Notes under the pieces: generated by a model
The model's input: the letters and a program-made list of their open reading frames with translations, nothing else
Databases searched by the model: none
Told to the model about the DNA's origin: nothing
Translations under genes and position numbers: made by a program
Virus record (IMG/VR): IMGVR_UViG_3300035698_021947
Location: 1 to 39,327 of that record
Length of the DNA stretch: 39,327 nucleotides
Reading direction: 5' to 3' (one strand)
Source: a virus
In this document: positions 7,583 through 15,417 of the stretch, in pieces
How positions within the stretch are numbered: the stretch's first letter is position 1
Layout of the letters: the number at the start of each line of letters is the position of its first letter

Positions 7583-7813
7583 CTAGACTATTTGTATTGG
7601 GATTATAATTAAATAACACAACAATAGTGCAAAAACACAAAGTGCTAATAGTACAAAATAAAAAACAACACTAAGTTTTGTTTTATCTGCAATAGAAGAT
7701 TCTTCAAAACTAACCAGTTTCTTTGTTCTTTTAAAATCTAAAAACATTAATCGTGCAATAAGAAAATCAAACACAACCATTAATCCAAGAATAATTTTAA
7801 GAATTATTATCAT
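7583..7813 (-). CDS. Small membrane protein, two transmembrane helices
   Basis: 76 residues with two clear hydrophobic helices: ~2-25 (IIILKIILGLMVVFDFLIAR) and ~48-74 (LSVVFYFVLLALCVFALLL onward), separated by a charged loop (KRTKKLVSFEESSIADKTK). Size and topology fit a holin or another small phage membrane protein, but there is no lysis gene beside it. It is the last gene of a tight cluster (7583-8591): 5 bases separate it from 7819, which itself overlaps the next gene upstream. Function not assigned. Confidence 0.6.
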   Translation of the reverse strand: MIIILKIILGLMVVFDFLIARLMFLDFKRTKKLVSFEESSIADKTKLSVVFYFVLLALCVFALLLCYLIIIPIQIV

Positions 7814-7818
7814 TTTTT

Positions 7819-8043
7819 TTATTTTTTTTCTTTGTTAAGCTTTGCTTTATAATATACCCCTGTTGCTTCTATTGCAATTTCTTGGGCAGCTATTTTTTTA
7901 AATAATTTATCTAATTCTTTTACTGTATTATCATTGTTATCTTTATTTAAACATGTTTGTATTTTAAATAAAATCTCCTCTTTTTTTGCTTGTTGTCTTA
8001 ACAATACAGCATTAAATAATAATTTTGCTTCATTTTTTTCCAT
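7819..8043 (-). CDS. Small helical hypothetical protein
   Basis: 74 residues, predicted almost wholly helical (KLLFNAVLLRQQAKKEEILF; VKELDKLFKKIAAQEIAIEA). The start overlaps the upstream stop in a TAATG junction at 8043, so translation is probably coupled. No motif recognised. Confidence 0.6.
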   Translation of the reverse strand: MEKNEAKLLFNAVLLRQQAKKEEILFKIQTCLNKDNNDNTVKELDKLFKKIAAQEIAIEATGVYYKAKLNKEKK

Positions 8044-8591
8044 TAATTATCTTTTTTTGAAACCTTCTCCTCTTCTACAATTCTATTAATAGTTAAATCA
8101 ACGACCTCTGAGCTATTTAAAACCTCATTTGCACCAAATTTACGTAGATTGTTTAAATACTCCTTAGAATCAACCTGTCGCTTTTTTAAATTATCTTCTG
8201 AACTTATATCAACACCACATAGTAGTTTATCTAATTGGATAACTTTGTTTTTAATATCTAATTCTTTCCAACACTTATAATGAACAATTAAAATATAATC
8301 AAAATCATCGTTTACCATTTTTTCCATTCCACTACGCATACTTAAAGTTCCAGTAATGTATCTTCCACCATCTTTTTTTGCATTTGTTGTGTAAAGGTAT
8401 TTTATTCTTTCTGGTTTGAGGTCTGAGTTATAGTTTGAATTTGCTTTTATATATTTGGAAATTTCAATTAACTCATCATCTGCATCTAAATATGCACTAT
8501 TTCCATTAAACTTAATTCCGTTTTCTTTTGAGCATTCTATTAAAATTTCTGGAGTAGTTAAATTTTGTAATGTTGAAAATTCTTCGTTCAT
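8043..8591 (-). CDS. Possible degenerate phage metallopeptidase-like protein
   Basis: 182 residues. The middle (~62-125) resembles the putative phage metallopeptidase family in layout: IKYLYTTNAKKDGGRYITGT, then DYILIVHYKCWKELDIKNK, then VIQLDKLLCGVDIS. In family members I recall, the last segment carries a zinc-binding H-E-x-x-H; here the aligned residues are D-K-L-L-C, so an active site would be missing. Either a catalytically dead relative or an unrelated fold. N-terminus: MNEEFSTLQNLTTPEIL. It sits at the head of a coupled cluster. The family assignment is tentative. Confidence 0.45.
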   Translation of the reverse strand: MNEEFSTLQNLTTPEILIECSKENGIKFNGNSAYLDADDELIEISKYIKANSNYNSDLKPERIKYLYTTNAKKDGGRYITGTLSMRSGMEKMVNDDFDYILIVHYKCWKELDIKNKVIQLDKLLCGVDISSEDNLKKRQVDSKEYLNNLRKFGANEVLNSSEVVDLTINRIVEEEKVSKKDN

Positions 8592-8621
8592 TGTTTTTGT
8601 TTTTTTAAGATTAGTTTTTTA

Positions 8622-8629
8622 CAAAAATA
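8622..8629 (-). promoter_or_regulatory. Candidate TAnnTTTG promoter element
   Basis: The minus strand reads TATTTTTGTAAAAAAC about 30 bases before the ATG at 8591. TAnnTTTG is the known Bacteroidetes -7 box. In AT-rich DNA this could be chance. Confidence 0.3.
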
Positions 8630-8653
8630 ATAAAAAATTATTAAAAAACAAAA

Positions 8654-9199
8654 TTATCTGTGAATTCTTGTGTTTGTTGGATCGTGTTTTATTTGGAAAA
8701 TGCCTAAACCTTTATTGTTTCCTGCTCCGCCAGCTTTTCTTATTCTTTCTTTTGTTTTGTTGTTTTCAGTTTTATTTGTTTCTAAATAATTAGTAACCCA
8801 TCTTTCTCCATTATCTCCACCATGCAAATTCCACGTTAATATAATTTCTGATTTTAGCATTTCATTTTCTGTTCCTTTTTCGTTTGATTTAATGTTATGC
8901 TTTGTTCTTTCGCTATTAACTTGGGTTTTATACTTATCAAAATAAGCTTTTAATCTTTTTATTTCACTGAAATTCTGAAGTGTTTTTTCTGATAGATTTT
9001 TTGCTTTTGTTTTGCCACTACCATCATTGCCGTGGTTTCCAAGTGAAATATCATTATTATTTAAAACATTTAATGCTGCTGTTGTAGTTCTTACAACATC
9101 ATCTGGTGGAATAACCTGTTCGCTTTTATTAGAAAATTCAAAAGCTTCAAAAATAGAATCTATTTCCTCTTTTATTATTTTTCGAACAAGGTTTTTCAT
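8654..9199 (-). CDS. Tagged virion-like protein with W..W-G-G-D-type C-terminal motif
   Basis: 181 residues. The N-terminus MKNLVRKIIKEEIDSIFE is an amphipathic helix ending in I-F-E before Ala, like a T4-type prohead-protease site. The rest contains VVRTTTAALNVL, NDGSGKTKAKNLS, FSEIKRLKAYFDKY and LTWNLHGGDNGERWVTNYL. An order of S-x-I-K-R-x-K-x-F followed by W-x-x-x-G-G-D-x-G-x-x-W recurs in uncharacterised phage proteins that I recall but cannot name. Likely a packaged or head-associated protein. It starts 3 bases after the stop of 9203, so the two are co-translated. Confidence 0.55.
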   Translation of the reverse strand: MKNLVRKIIKEEIDSIFEAFEFSNKSEQVIPPDDVVRTTTAALNVLNNNDISLGNHGNDGSGKTKAKNLSEKTLQNFSEIKRLKAYFDKYKTQVNSERTKHNIKSNEKGTENEMLKSEIILTWNLHGGDNGERWVTNYLETNKTENNKTKERIRKAGGAGNNKGLGIFQIKHDPTNTRIHR

Positions 9200-9202
9200 T
9201 AA

Positions 9203-9673
9203 CTATTCTCCAATCATATTTAAAATAGCCTGTTTAATATCCATATCTTTAACTGCTGGAAAGCTAATATTCATTAAATTCCAATTAACTTCTTCATAAA
9301 ATGATATGTTATTTATTGGGTGTCCTGATTTTATAGTTCTTTTTATCGCAACTTCCAAAGCCTCACCTGATCTTAATCCGCTTGGTTCTGATTTTGGAGA
9401 TTTGACATCGTTCATTTCTTTTTTTTGAGCATCATCTAAAAAACTTCCAACTGTTTTGCCTTGTCCACCAGTCTGAAATGAACCTGCTACATAATAGTTT
9501 TCATTTTTAAAATCTTTATTTGTATCTTTAGAAATTAAAGCAGACATTCTATCTTTATTTTTCTTTAAATCTGCTTCATTTATGGTTTTTTTTTCTTTTT
9601 CAATACCCTCTTGGAAATTGTCCAAAAAACTAACCATATCATTCATTCTCTTTGTTTCTTTGTTTTTTTTCAT
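9203..9673 (-). CDS. Hypothetical protein, possibly head-associated
   Basis: 156 residues, no family recognised. The charged N-terminal region contains KKTINEADLKKN; T-I-N-E-A around residue 33 recurs in the tagged protein at 21704 (STINEAISF) and fits the T4 prohead-protease pattern (I/L)-x-E. Central Gly/Lys-rich part: YYVAGSFQTGGQGKTVGSFL. The C-terminal helical segment MDIKQAILNMIGE may fold. The start at 9673 has AATATATATT just upstream. Virion association is inferred from neighbours and the cleavage-like motif. Confidence 0.55.
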   Translation of the reverse strand: MKKNKETKRMNDMVSFLDNFQEGIEKEKKTINEADLKKNKDRMSALISKDTNKDFKNENYYVAGSFQTGGQGKTVGSFLDDAQKKEMNDVKSPKSEPSGLRSGEALEVAIKRTIKSGHPINNISFYEEVNWNLMNISFPAVKDMDIKQAILNMIGE

Positions 9674-9686
9674 AATATATATTTTT

Positions 9687-10166
9687 TTACCAAACTACGG
9701 TTCCCAACCCAAGATTACCAGAATAATTTCTAATAGATTTTGGCATAGATTTTTTAAATATTTTTTCAGCATCCATTGTTTGATTTACGCCTATCATAGT
9801 GTTTGATGCGTTTTTTGGTAAATCATCGTTTATCATAATTTCATTTGTATCATCTATAATTTCATTTAAATCTTCGGAAGTGTCTTTTGCATCAATAAAA
9901 TAATCCAATAAGAATGTTAAAAAAATATTTGCACTTTTTTTGTGGTGTAAATTATTTTCAAACCAATTTGTAAAACTTTCTATATGAATTAAAAAATCAA
10001 AAACTTTTCCATATGTTGTAGAAAAATTAATAATAATACAATTTTCATCTAAATTAAACTTAATATCATTTATTTTAGAAATCACTCCATTATCTATATA
10101 TAAAAAATCTTTATCTTTCTCGCTTTGAGACTCTAATATTAAATTTTTTAAACTATTATTAATCAT
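9687..10166 (-). CDS. Hypothetical protein
   Basis: 159 residues. It begins MINNSLKNLILESQSEKD, a short hydrophobic/basic helix with I-L-E before Ser, a weaker version of the tag seen in neighbours. Residues ~24-90 predict an alpha/beta domain (KFNLDENCIIINFSTTYG; VFDFLIHIESFTNWFEN). An Asp/Glu-rich linker follows, then a distinctive tail SMPKSIRNYSGNLGLGTVVW. No known family. It has an imperfect promoter box (TATTTATT) 16 bases upstream, and leads the group 9687-9203-8654. Confidence 0.55.
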   Translation of the reverse strand: MINNSLKNLILESQSEKDKDFLYIDNGVISKINDIKFNLDENCIIINFSTTYGKVFDFLIHIESFTNWFENNLHHKKSANIFLTFLLDYFIDAKDTSEDLNEIIDDTNEIMINDDLPKNASNTMIGVNQTMDAEKIFKKSMPKSIRNYSGNLGLGTVVW

Positions 10167-10182
10167 TATAATTTGTTTTTCA

Positions 10183-10190
10183 ATAAATAG
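10183..10190 (-). promoter_or_regulatory. Candidate late promoter box (TATTTATT variant)
   Basis: The minus strand reads CCTATTTATTGAAAAACA, 16 bases before the ATG at 10166; one mismatch to the TATTTATA octamer, with the usual A-run after it. Confidence 0.45.
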
Positions 10191-10211
10191 GTTATAAAAA
10201 ACATTTTTCGA

Positions 10212-12119
10212 TTATGAATGCAATTTTAAATCTTTTAATGGTTTAAATGATATATCTTTTTCTGTTAAATATTCCATAACTAATCTTTTTAGCCTATCAG
10301 TACCTTGCTTGTTACCAAATCCTTTTAGTTGATGAAATTCTAATCCAGTAATTTTATTATAAGAGAAGCCAATTGTAAATCTTTTATCTTTTTTGTCTTC
10401 TATGTTTTCAGAATCATCAAAAACCTGTCCAATTAAATATATGTTATTAATTACTTTTTTTGAATATGATGATGCACTATGTCTCATAGAAACCCCTTCT
10501 GTTATAAGCATAGATGGATTGTCTATTAGTTTTATGCGTATTGGACCTTTATATTCGTCACTATTTTCTAAATATCTAAACCTATTAACAAAGTCTTTGA
10601 ATTTTTTACTTTTATTTTCATCAGATACAACATTAAAATATTTAACAAGATTGTTGTGGTATTCAACTAATTTGTGATATTCTTTTATTTTTGTAAACTC
10701 TCTGTTTTTATCAAACTCAAGAACCTCCATCATCATAATACAATCATCATAATATGTAAATTCAAATAAATCTACTAAACTATAATCTATATCAAAATCC
10801 TTTCTTAGTGTAGGCTTTTTTTGTAATGTTGTTATTTTTGTATAATTATCTATTATATTAAGAGCATGTTCAACTTCTTTCAAATCCATTTTATCTCTAA
10901 AATAAATCAAATCAATAGTGTGCATTAATAAATCTAAATTATATTTTTGCAAAAGAGATATTATTTGTCTTTTATTGTAAAACTTAAAATATTTTAAAAT
11001 TTGTTTAAAATCTTTAAATTTTTCTATTTTATTAAAAATAAATTTTGAAGCTGTTGAGTCTTCAGATATATTCATTACTTCATAATCTGATGATAGTTTA
11101 TTTTTATTTATTTTGCTTTTATAATCACTGTTTTTTTTAAATTTAACTTCTAATTCTTGTTCTTGATCTAAATTTTTTACTGTAACTTTGTGTTCTTCTG
11201 ATTGAACAAGTTGTTTTGATTTAAATGTAAAACTATGTGTTTCTTTATTATCTTCATTTATTTCTTCGTTAATTTTTTTAATATAATTTTTTATTAAAAA
11301 ATTGAATATTTTCAATGGAGATGTTGCATTGCTTTCTTTCATTGTTTTACTATCTGGAATATCACATTCTGTTATTAAATCATATAAAAACACACTTCCC
11401 TTTGTCATAGCAACAGTAGATAGGTTTGAATATTTTATTATTCCGAATAATATAGATGTTATTTTTTTTATAATATCTAAATTAGCATTGTTTAATTGTC
11501 CTCTCATTTCTCCAATTAAATTATCTACAATATTAATGTTGCTTATATCTGACACATGTTTTGCTATGGCATTTACATACAATTGTAAATTATGTAAGTT
11601 ATATATTATTTTTATATCATTATCAAACATTTTATTTGAATATTTGACAACACTATTTAAATCAAATTCTATTTCATCTGAATCGTAGTTTTTATAAAAC
11701 AGTTTTTTAGAATTTTTTTCAAATCTTATATATTTACTATTTTTATGAAAATGTAATTGATTGTGGTTTTCTTCTTTTTGTAGAACTTTAAATCTATCAT
11801 AAAATACAAAAAGACTTTCATTATCTTCTTTTAGATTAAATTCTGATATAAAATAGAAATTTATTGCAATAAGATTTCTTTGATTGTGTATGCTTGAGTG
11901 GTTTTTTTTACATGAATCACATATTACATCATCTTGACTGCTCAATTTAATACTTTTATATATGTCTTCAAGCCCCAAAGTATCATCAACATAATTACTT
12001 CCTTCGTTGTTTTCTTCGTTGCTTTTATTAAAGATATGACCACAAGAACAAAAATAAACATCATTATTTTTGTTTTCTGCTACAAATGAATAGTCTTTTT
12101 TAATTTCAGTAAATTCCAT
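10212..12119 (-). CDS. Large zinc-ribbon and PcfJ-like protein
   Basis: 635 residues. N-terminus: VYFCSCGHIF (~23-32) and DVICDSCKKNH (~59-69) give two Cys pairs that could form a zinc ribbon. The centre is long, helical and Lys/Asn-rich without motifs (IISLLQKYNLDLLMHTIDLI). The C-terminal ~130 residues fit a PcfJ-like domain: GVSMRHSASSYSKKVINN, IYLIGQVF, RFTIGFSY, LEFHQLKGFGNKQGTDRLKR. The usual Cys after M-R-H is Ser here. It is far larger than the PcfJ-like protein at 1231-2007. Nucleic-acid contact through the zinc ribbon is inference. Confidence 0.6.
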   Translation of the reverse strand: MEFTEIKKDYSFVAENKNNDVYFCSCGHIFNKSNEENNEGSNYVDDTLGLEDIYKSIKLSSQDDVICDSCKKNHSSIHNQRNLIAINFYFISEFNLKEDNESLFVFYDRFKVLQKEENHNQLHFHKNSKYIRFEKNSKKLFYKNYDSDEIEFDLNSVVKYSNKMFDNDIKIIYNLHNLQLYVNAIAKHVSDISNINIVDNLIGEMRGQLNNANLDIIKKITSILFGIIKYSNLSTVAMTKGSVFLYDLITECDIPDSKTMKESNATSPLKIFNFLIKNYIKKINEEINEDNKETHSFTFKSKQLVQSEEHKVTVKNLDQEQELEVKFKKNSDYKSKINKNKLSSDYEVMNISEDSTASKFIFNKIEKFKDFKQILKYFKFYNKRQIISLLQKYNLDLLMHTIDLIYFRDKMDLKEVEHALNIIDNYTKITTLQKKPTLRKDFDIDYSLVDLFEFTYYDDCIMMMEVLEFDKNREFTKIKEYHKLVEYHNNLVKYFNVVSDENKSKKFKDFVNRFRYLENSDEYKGPIRIKLIDNPSMLITEGVSMRHSASSYSKKVINNIYLIGQVFDDSENIEDKKDKRFTIGFSYNKITGLEFHQLKGFGNKQGTDRLKRLVMEYLTEKDISFKPLKDLKLHS

Positions 12120-12160
12120 TGCTATTTTTTTTATTAAAAATATAATAAATTAAAAACAAA

Positions 12161-12186
12161 AAACCAAGCTTTTTAGCCTGGTTTTT
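12161..12186 (-). terminator. Intrinsic terminator
   Basis: On the minus strand AAACCAGGCT, loop AAAA, AGCTTGGTTT, then TTTG and more T residues. The single non-Watson-Crick position is G-U in minus-strand RNA but A-C in plus-strand RNA, so the hairpin is best formed by minus transcripts. It lies between 12213 and 12119. Confidence 0.8.
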
Positions 12187-12212
12187 ATAAATATTAAAAT
12201 ATAATTAAGAAT

Positions 12213-12923
12213 TTAGATTAATTTCAAAGCTTTTTTTGCTTCTTCTTGAATAAATCCAATAAGTTCTTTTTTGTTTTTAAAAGTTTCTGGTAATTGTATT
12301 GTGCTTATTTGTTTGTCTAGTTTCTCTTTATAGTCATCTTTTTCTTGTTCTGCTTTTGCTCTAACATCTTGATCTGTTTGACCTTTTGAAAACCCTTCTT
12401 TGCTTTTTTCTCCCTTTCCTAAAACTTGTGTTTTTGGAGTTGTCTGCTTATCTTCTTTATCTTCTTTTTGCATATCAGTTTGATTTTCTTTATCTCCTGA
12501 TATTCCACCTTTTTTTGTTGGATCTGCATCAACAGAAACATTTGGCATATCTTTTTTAGAAGTTACATCTGGATTAGCTAATCCTGATGCGTGATTTTTT
12601 GTGCCTGGTTTTTTTGAGTTTGTACCTTTAACTTCTGCTGCTGTTGCCCATTGTTCATCAGAACCATCATTTCTTTCTGTCATTTTAACATCAGTAGGTT
12701 GTTCAGTTGAATCAAATTCTTTTGGTATATCCACAGGAGCTGCTGTTTTTTCTTTAAATGTTCCTTTTTTATTTACTGAAACTTTTGCACCAGTTTTTTT
12801 AATTGATTCTTCTGCTTTTTTATTCATTTTTAAATCAATAGGATTTCCAGCGTTTTCAATTTTTTGTTCATTTAATATCTCTAATGCAGTTTCTTTTACA
12901 AATTTTGAAAATTCTTCGTTCAT
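12213..12923 (-). CDS. Disordered, charged protein with N-terminal tag; possible scaffold/internal head protein
   Basis: 236 residues. N-terminus MNEEFSKFVKETALEILNE is an amphipathic helix ending in L-N-E, resembling the tag on neighbours. Residues ~25-200 are low-complexity Lys/Glu/Thr/Asp/Gly (TSKKDMPNVSVDADPTKKGG), probably disordered. A C-terminal helix closes it (KNKKELIGFIQEEAKKALKL). Helix, disordered middle, helix is reminiscent of scaffold or internal head proteins, but this is inference. It has its own TATTTATA box and a terminator after its stop, so it is a single-gene transcription unit. Confidence 0.6.
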   Translation of the reverse strand: MNEEFSKFVKETALEILNEQKIENAGNPIDLKMNKKAEESIKKTGAKVSVNKKGTFKEKTAAPVDIPKEFDSTEQPTDVKMTERNDGSDEQWATAAEVKGTNSKKPGTKNHASGLANPDVTSKKDMPNVSVDADPTKKGGISGDKENQTDMQKEDKEDKQTTPKTQVLGKGEKSKEGFSKGQTDQDVRAKAEQEKDDYKEKLDKQISTIQLPETFKNKKELIGFIQEEAKKALKLI

Positions 12924-12952
12924 AATTTTATATTTTTATATTTTTATTTTTC

Positions 12953-12960
12953 TATAAATA
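12953..12960 (-). promoter_or_regulatory. Candidate late promoter box TATTTATA
   Basis: The minus strand reads GTCTATTTATAGAAAAAT, 29 bases before the ATG at 12923; same octamer and A-rich follow-on as at other late genes. Confidence 0.55.
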
Positions 12961-13023
12961 GACAATAAAATAAAAAAATCAAAAAAAAACACAAAAAAGT
13001 GTGCGATTTTAAAAAATTTTTAT

Positions 13024-13031
13024 TATTTTTG
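13024..13031 (+). promoter_or_regulatory. Candidate TAnnTTTG promoter element
   Basis: TATTTTTG sits 5 bases before the ATG at 13037. It fits the Bacteroidetes -7 box; such spacing would give a leaderless or near-leaderless transcript. Weak evidence alone. Confidence 0.3.
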
Positions 13032-13036
13032 TATTA

Positions 13037-13531
13037 ATGGGAAAAAATAAATTTAAACTATATGTATGTAACTTCTTTCCTGAAAGCTTATTTATACAGC
13101 AATATGGAGAAAATGTATACAATACAATAAAGAACAAAACAAAAAACATGGGTTTTTGTGAAGCTTGTGGACATGAACCAAGACACACTCCAATTGAAAA
13201 GAGCCTTAATTTACATATTTATAATATAGATAACACAAATCCAGAAAATTCGAAAGCTGTAATATTATGCAAAGGATGTCATGCTACACAACATATAGCA
13301 AAATCAATACAAAACAACTGGATAAACTTTGTAAATTCGTCTTTAACACAAGCTAACATTGTAAGAGTATCAAGACATGGAAACCTAATTAATCTATATG
13401 AAGATTCTAAAATAAAAAAATTACAAAAATCCCCTGATAAATTTTTACAAGAAATCAATCAAGGGAAGTTTAAAGTCAACAATACTTTAAAAGTTGTTTT
13501 TACAAATAAGTTTTTATTTAATGACCTTTAA
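13037..13531 (+). CDS. Zinc-binding HNH-like protein
   Basis: 164 residues. Two CxxC pairs (GFCEACGHEP ~38-47 and VILCKGCHATQHI ~80-92) flank LNLHIYNIDNTNPENSKA. A zinc-holding Cys pair, a central H-x(n)-N and a C-x-x-C-H-x-x-x-H end is the general plan of HNH nucleases. The first catalytic His is uncertain (LHIYNI rather than the usual double His), so activity is not assured. It stands alone on the plus strand between minus operons and overlaps the end of 13518-14195 by 14 bases, consistent with a late-arriving homing-type gene. Confidence 0.5.
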   Translation: MGKNKFKLYVCNFFPESLFIQQYGENVYNTIKNKTKNMGFCEACGHEPRHTPIEKSLNLHIYNIDNTNPENSKAVILCKGCHATQHIAKSIQNNWINFVNSSLTQANIVRVSRHGNLINLYEDSKIKKLQKSPDKFLQEINQGKFKVNNTLKVVFTNKFLFNDL

Positions 13532-14195
13532 TTTTAACTGGAGTTAATTTATATAATTTTTCATTAATTTCAACTATTGCTTTGTCTTTATTATAAAATT
13601 TAAATTGTTTTTTTTCTTTATTCTGTTCTATAAACTTTTTTAATATGTTTTGAACTGTTTTTTCAGCAACCTCTTGTGAAATTTGAATTATCAATGATTT
13701 TAACTCTTCTTGATCTAAATTTTCATTTATATTTTCATTTCTGTTTTCATTTATAATGTTGGGAGATTGTCTTGATTTTTGTTGTTGTTGTTTTTCTAAA
13801 AATGATTTTGGGTTATATGCTGGCATATTAATATTATCAACTTGACCTACTTGACCATTATTGTCAAATGATACTGTTGAAACATCCTCAAATAAACTTG
13901 CAAGTTGAGATGCTTCACCACTTTTTTTTGGAGTAAAATTCTTCACTTCAACTTTTTGTACATTTTTTTGTTGTGTTTGAGCTCTTTCTGGCATTTTTTT
14001 AAAATTGTTTTGTTGTGTTTTTTCAACAACTTGACTTTCTATGTTTTTATACATATCCTTTTTCGCTCCTCGTTTTATGTCTTGTAGTTTTTGATGTTTT
14101 GATGATCCTTGTGTAGCTTCCATTTTACTGTTTTGCATAATTCTTCCAGCGTTTGCTGGTAAGCCCATTTCTTTAAATCTATCTTTATTGCTCAT
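13518..14195 (-). CDS. Gln/Asn/Lys-rich hypothetical protein, probably virion-associated
   Basis: 225 residues. Mostly low complexity (KTQQNNFKKMPERAQTQQKN) with short N-E-N repeats (NENRNENINENLDQE) near residues 150-164, matched by repeated ATTTTCATTT-like units in the DNA around 13720-13760. A helix follows (LKSLIIQISQEVAEKTVQNI), then a compact strand-rich end (FYNKDKAIVEINEKLYKLTP). No enzyme motif. It overlaps the upstream gene by 11 bases and the convergent HNH-like gene by 14 bases. Structural role inferred from composition and position. Confidence 0.55.
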   Translation of the reverse strand: MSNKDRFKEMGLPANAGRIMQNSKMEATQGSSKHQKLQDIKRGAKKDMYKNIESQVVEKTQQNNFKKMPERAQTQQKNVQKVEVKNFTPKKSGEASQLASLFEDVSTVSFDNNGQVGQVDNINMPAYNPKSFLEKQQQQKSRQSPNIINENRNENINENLDQEELKSLIIQISQEVAEKTVQNILKKFIEQNKEKKQFKFYNKDKAIVEINEKLYKLTPVKIKGH

Positions 14196-14532
14196 CTTTA
14201 TTTTCTCCTTGTTTTAATAATTTTATATTTTTTATTTTATATTTATGAAAAAATTTAATTTCATTTTCATTTAATAAATAGTCTAGTTTTTCTTTCTCTT
14301 TATCTAGCATATCAACTTTTAAAGTTAAAACCATACCATTACGTTCAAATTTACGAAATTTCACCCTACTATTAATCATACTATGAACCATTTGCTTTAA
14401 ATCAATATAGCTATCTTGTTCTATAATAGAATATGGGACATTATCTCCATAAAATTCATAAAAATTATTCATACTTCCATTGTAACAAATATCAAATAAA
14501 TATGATTTTGTGTTTTTTCTATCTTTTAACAT
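14185..14532 (-). CDS. Small hypothetical protein
   Basis: 115 residues, unrecognised. N-terminal alpha/beta part (SYLFDICYNGSMNNFYEFYG), then a basic region (MINSRVKFRKFERNGMVLTL) and a Lys/Glu helix. Overlaps both neighbours (11 and 14 bases), so it is within a tightly coupled operon running from the amidase gene (16565) down to 13518. Confidence 0.55.
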   Translation of the reverse strand: MLKDRKNTKSYLFDICYNGSMNNFYEFYGDNVPYSIIEQDSYIDLKQMVHSMINSRVKFRKFERNGMVLTLKVDMLDKEKEKLDYLLNENEIKFFHKYKIKNIKLLKQGENKDEQ

Positions 14533-14809
14533 ATTGTAATATTTCTGTTTCTTCTGTTTTTACATTCCACCAAACATAAAAGTTCTTGTTTCTATTTGTA
14601 CTTATAAAAAACAATTGGTTTAAATGTTTTTTTGGATTGGTGCTTTTAAATCTATCTTCTAATTTTTTCTTTTCTTTTTGTATAAATTTATCAACACTTT
14701 TAATTTTTTTCAAATCATTTTTTGCAACACTATACTCATTTAACATATAATCAAGAATGTTTTCTTTATATTTTTCTTGATTGCTTATTATTTGTTTAGT
14801 TGTATGCAT
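14519..14809 (-). CDS. Small helical hypothetical protein
   Basis: 96 residues from ATG at 14809 (MHTTKQIISNQEKYKENILD). A longer in-frame reading to 14887 would overlap the upstream gene by 32 bases and adds an unlikely hydrophobic leader, so I prefer 14809. Helical and basic (YSVAKNDLKKIKSVDKFIQ), then a strand-rich end (QLFFISTNRNKNFYVWWNV). No family recognised. ACTATTTAG, a partial match to the promoter box, lies about 38 bases upstream. Confidence 0.5.
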   Translation of the reverse strand: MHTTKQIISNQEKYKENILDYMLNEYSVAKNDLKKIKSVDKFIQKEKKKLEDRFKSTNPKKHLNQLFFISTNRNKNFYVWWNVKTEETEILQYVKR

Positions 14810-14855
14810 ATGAAATAAACATAATTTAAAATATAGTAAAACTAAATAGTTATTT

Positions 14856-15416
14856 TTAGTTATTCTCTGCTGAAGAAAGTAACTCACTAAACCTTTTTTT
14901 GAAAATAGTATTATATAAATTAAAAACTTTAGATATTACATCATTATTTGATTCATTTACTACAAAGTTTTCCATATTTATTATAAACCCATCATTTAAT
15001 GACATTGTAAAATCTATTTTATTGTCAATTGTTCCTTTTGTAATAATATCTAATTTATTATTTTTTATAGGAAATGATAAAATAGATTGTTTTCCATTAA
15101 CAACTTGATTTTCAAACTCAATAGCGTTTCCTGACAAGTGATTATACATATCTTTTTGAAACTGTTTTATCTCTTGTGTTGTAATGCTAATAACTGCATT
15201 CTCATTTATATTGATTTTCTTTTTAATGTTATTATTAGCATTTCCACCATAAAACAAATCTAAATCAACCTGACTCTCTAGTTGTGATTTTGTTCTTTTT
15301 ATTTTTTCTTGTTGTTGCCTTTGTTTGTCTTCAAAGTTAGACAACGTATCAATAGAAGTGTCATTTATTATTTGTCTAATAATTTCTAATACTTTTTCTC
15401 TAGCCTTTTTTTCCAT
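14856..15416 (-). CDS. Hypothetical protein
   Basis: 186 residues. An N-terminal amphipathic helix (EKKAREKVLEIIRQIIND) and a Gln/Lys-rich coiled-coil-like stretch (DKQRQQQEKIKRTKSQLESQ) precede an alpha/beta region (SILSFPIKNNKLDIITKG, DFTMSLNDGFIINMENF). The helical start resembles the tag of other proteins here but lacks the (I/L)-x-E end. It begins one base after the stop of 15418. No known family. Confidence 0.55.
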   Translation of the reverse strand: MEKKAREKVLEIIRQIINDTSIDTLSNFEDKQRQQQEKIKRTKSQLESQVDLDLFYGGNANNNIKKKININENAVISITTQEIKQFQKDMYNHLSGNAIEFENQVVNGKQSILSFPIKNNKLDIITKGTIDNKIDFTMSLNDGFIINMENFVVNESNNDVISKVFNLYNTIFKKRFSELLSSAENN

Positions 15417-15417
15417 A

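Noticed and set aside
7583-7813. Confident holin call for the two-helix protein
   Set aside because: No lysis gene nearby; two helices alone do not establish holin function. The 16720 gene is a better but still uncertain candidate.
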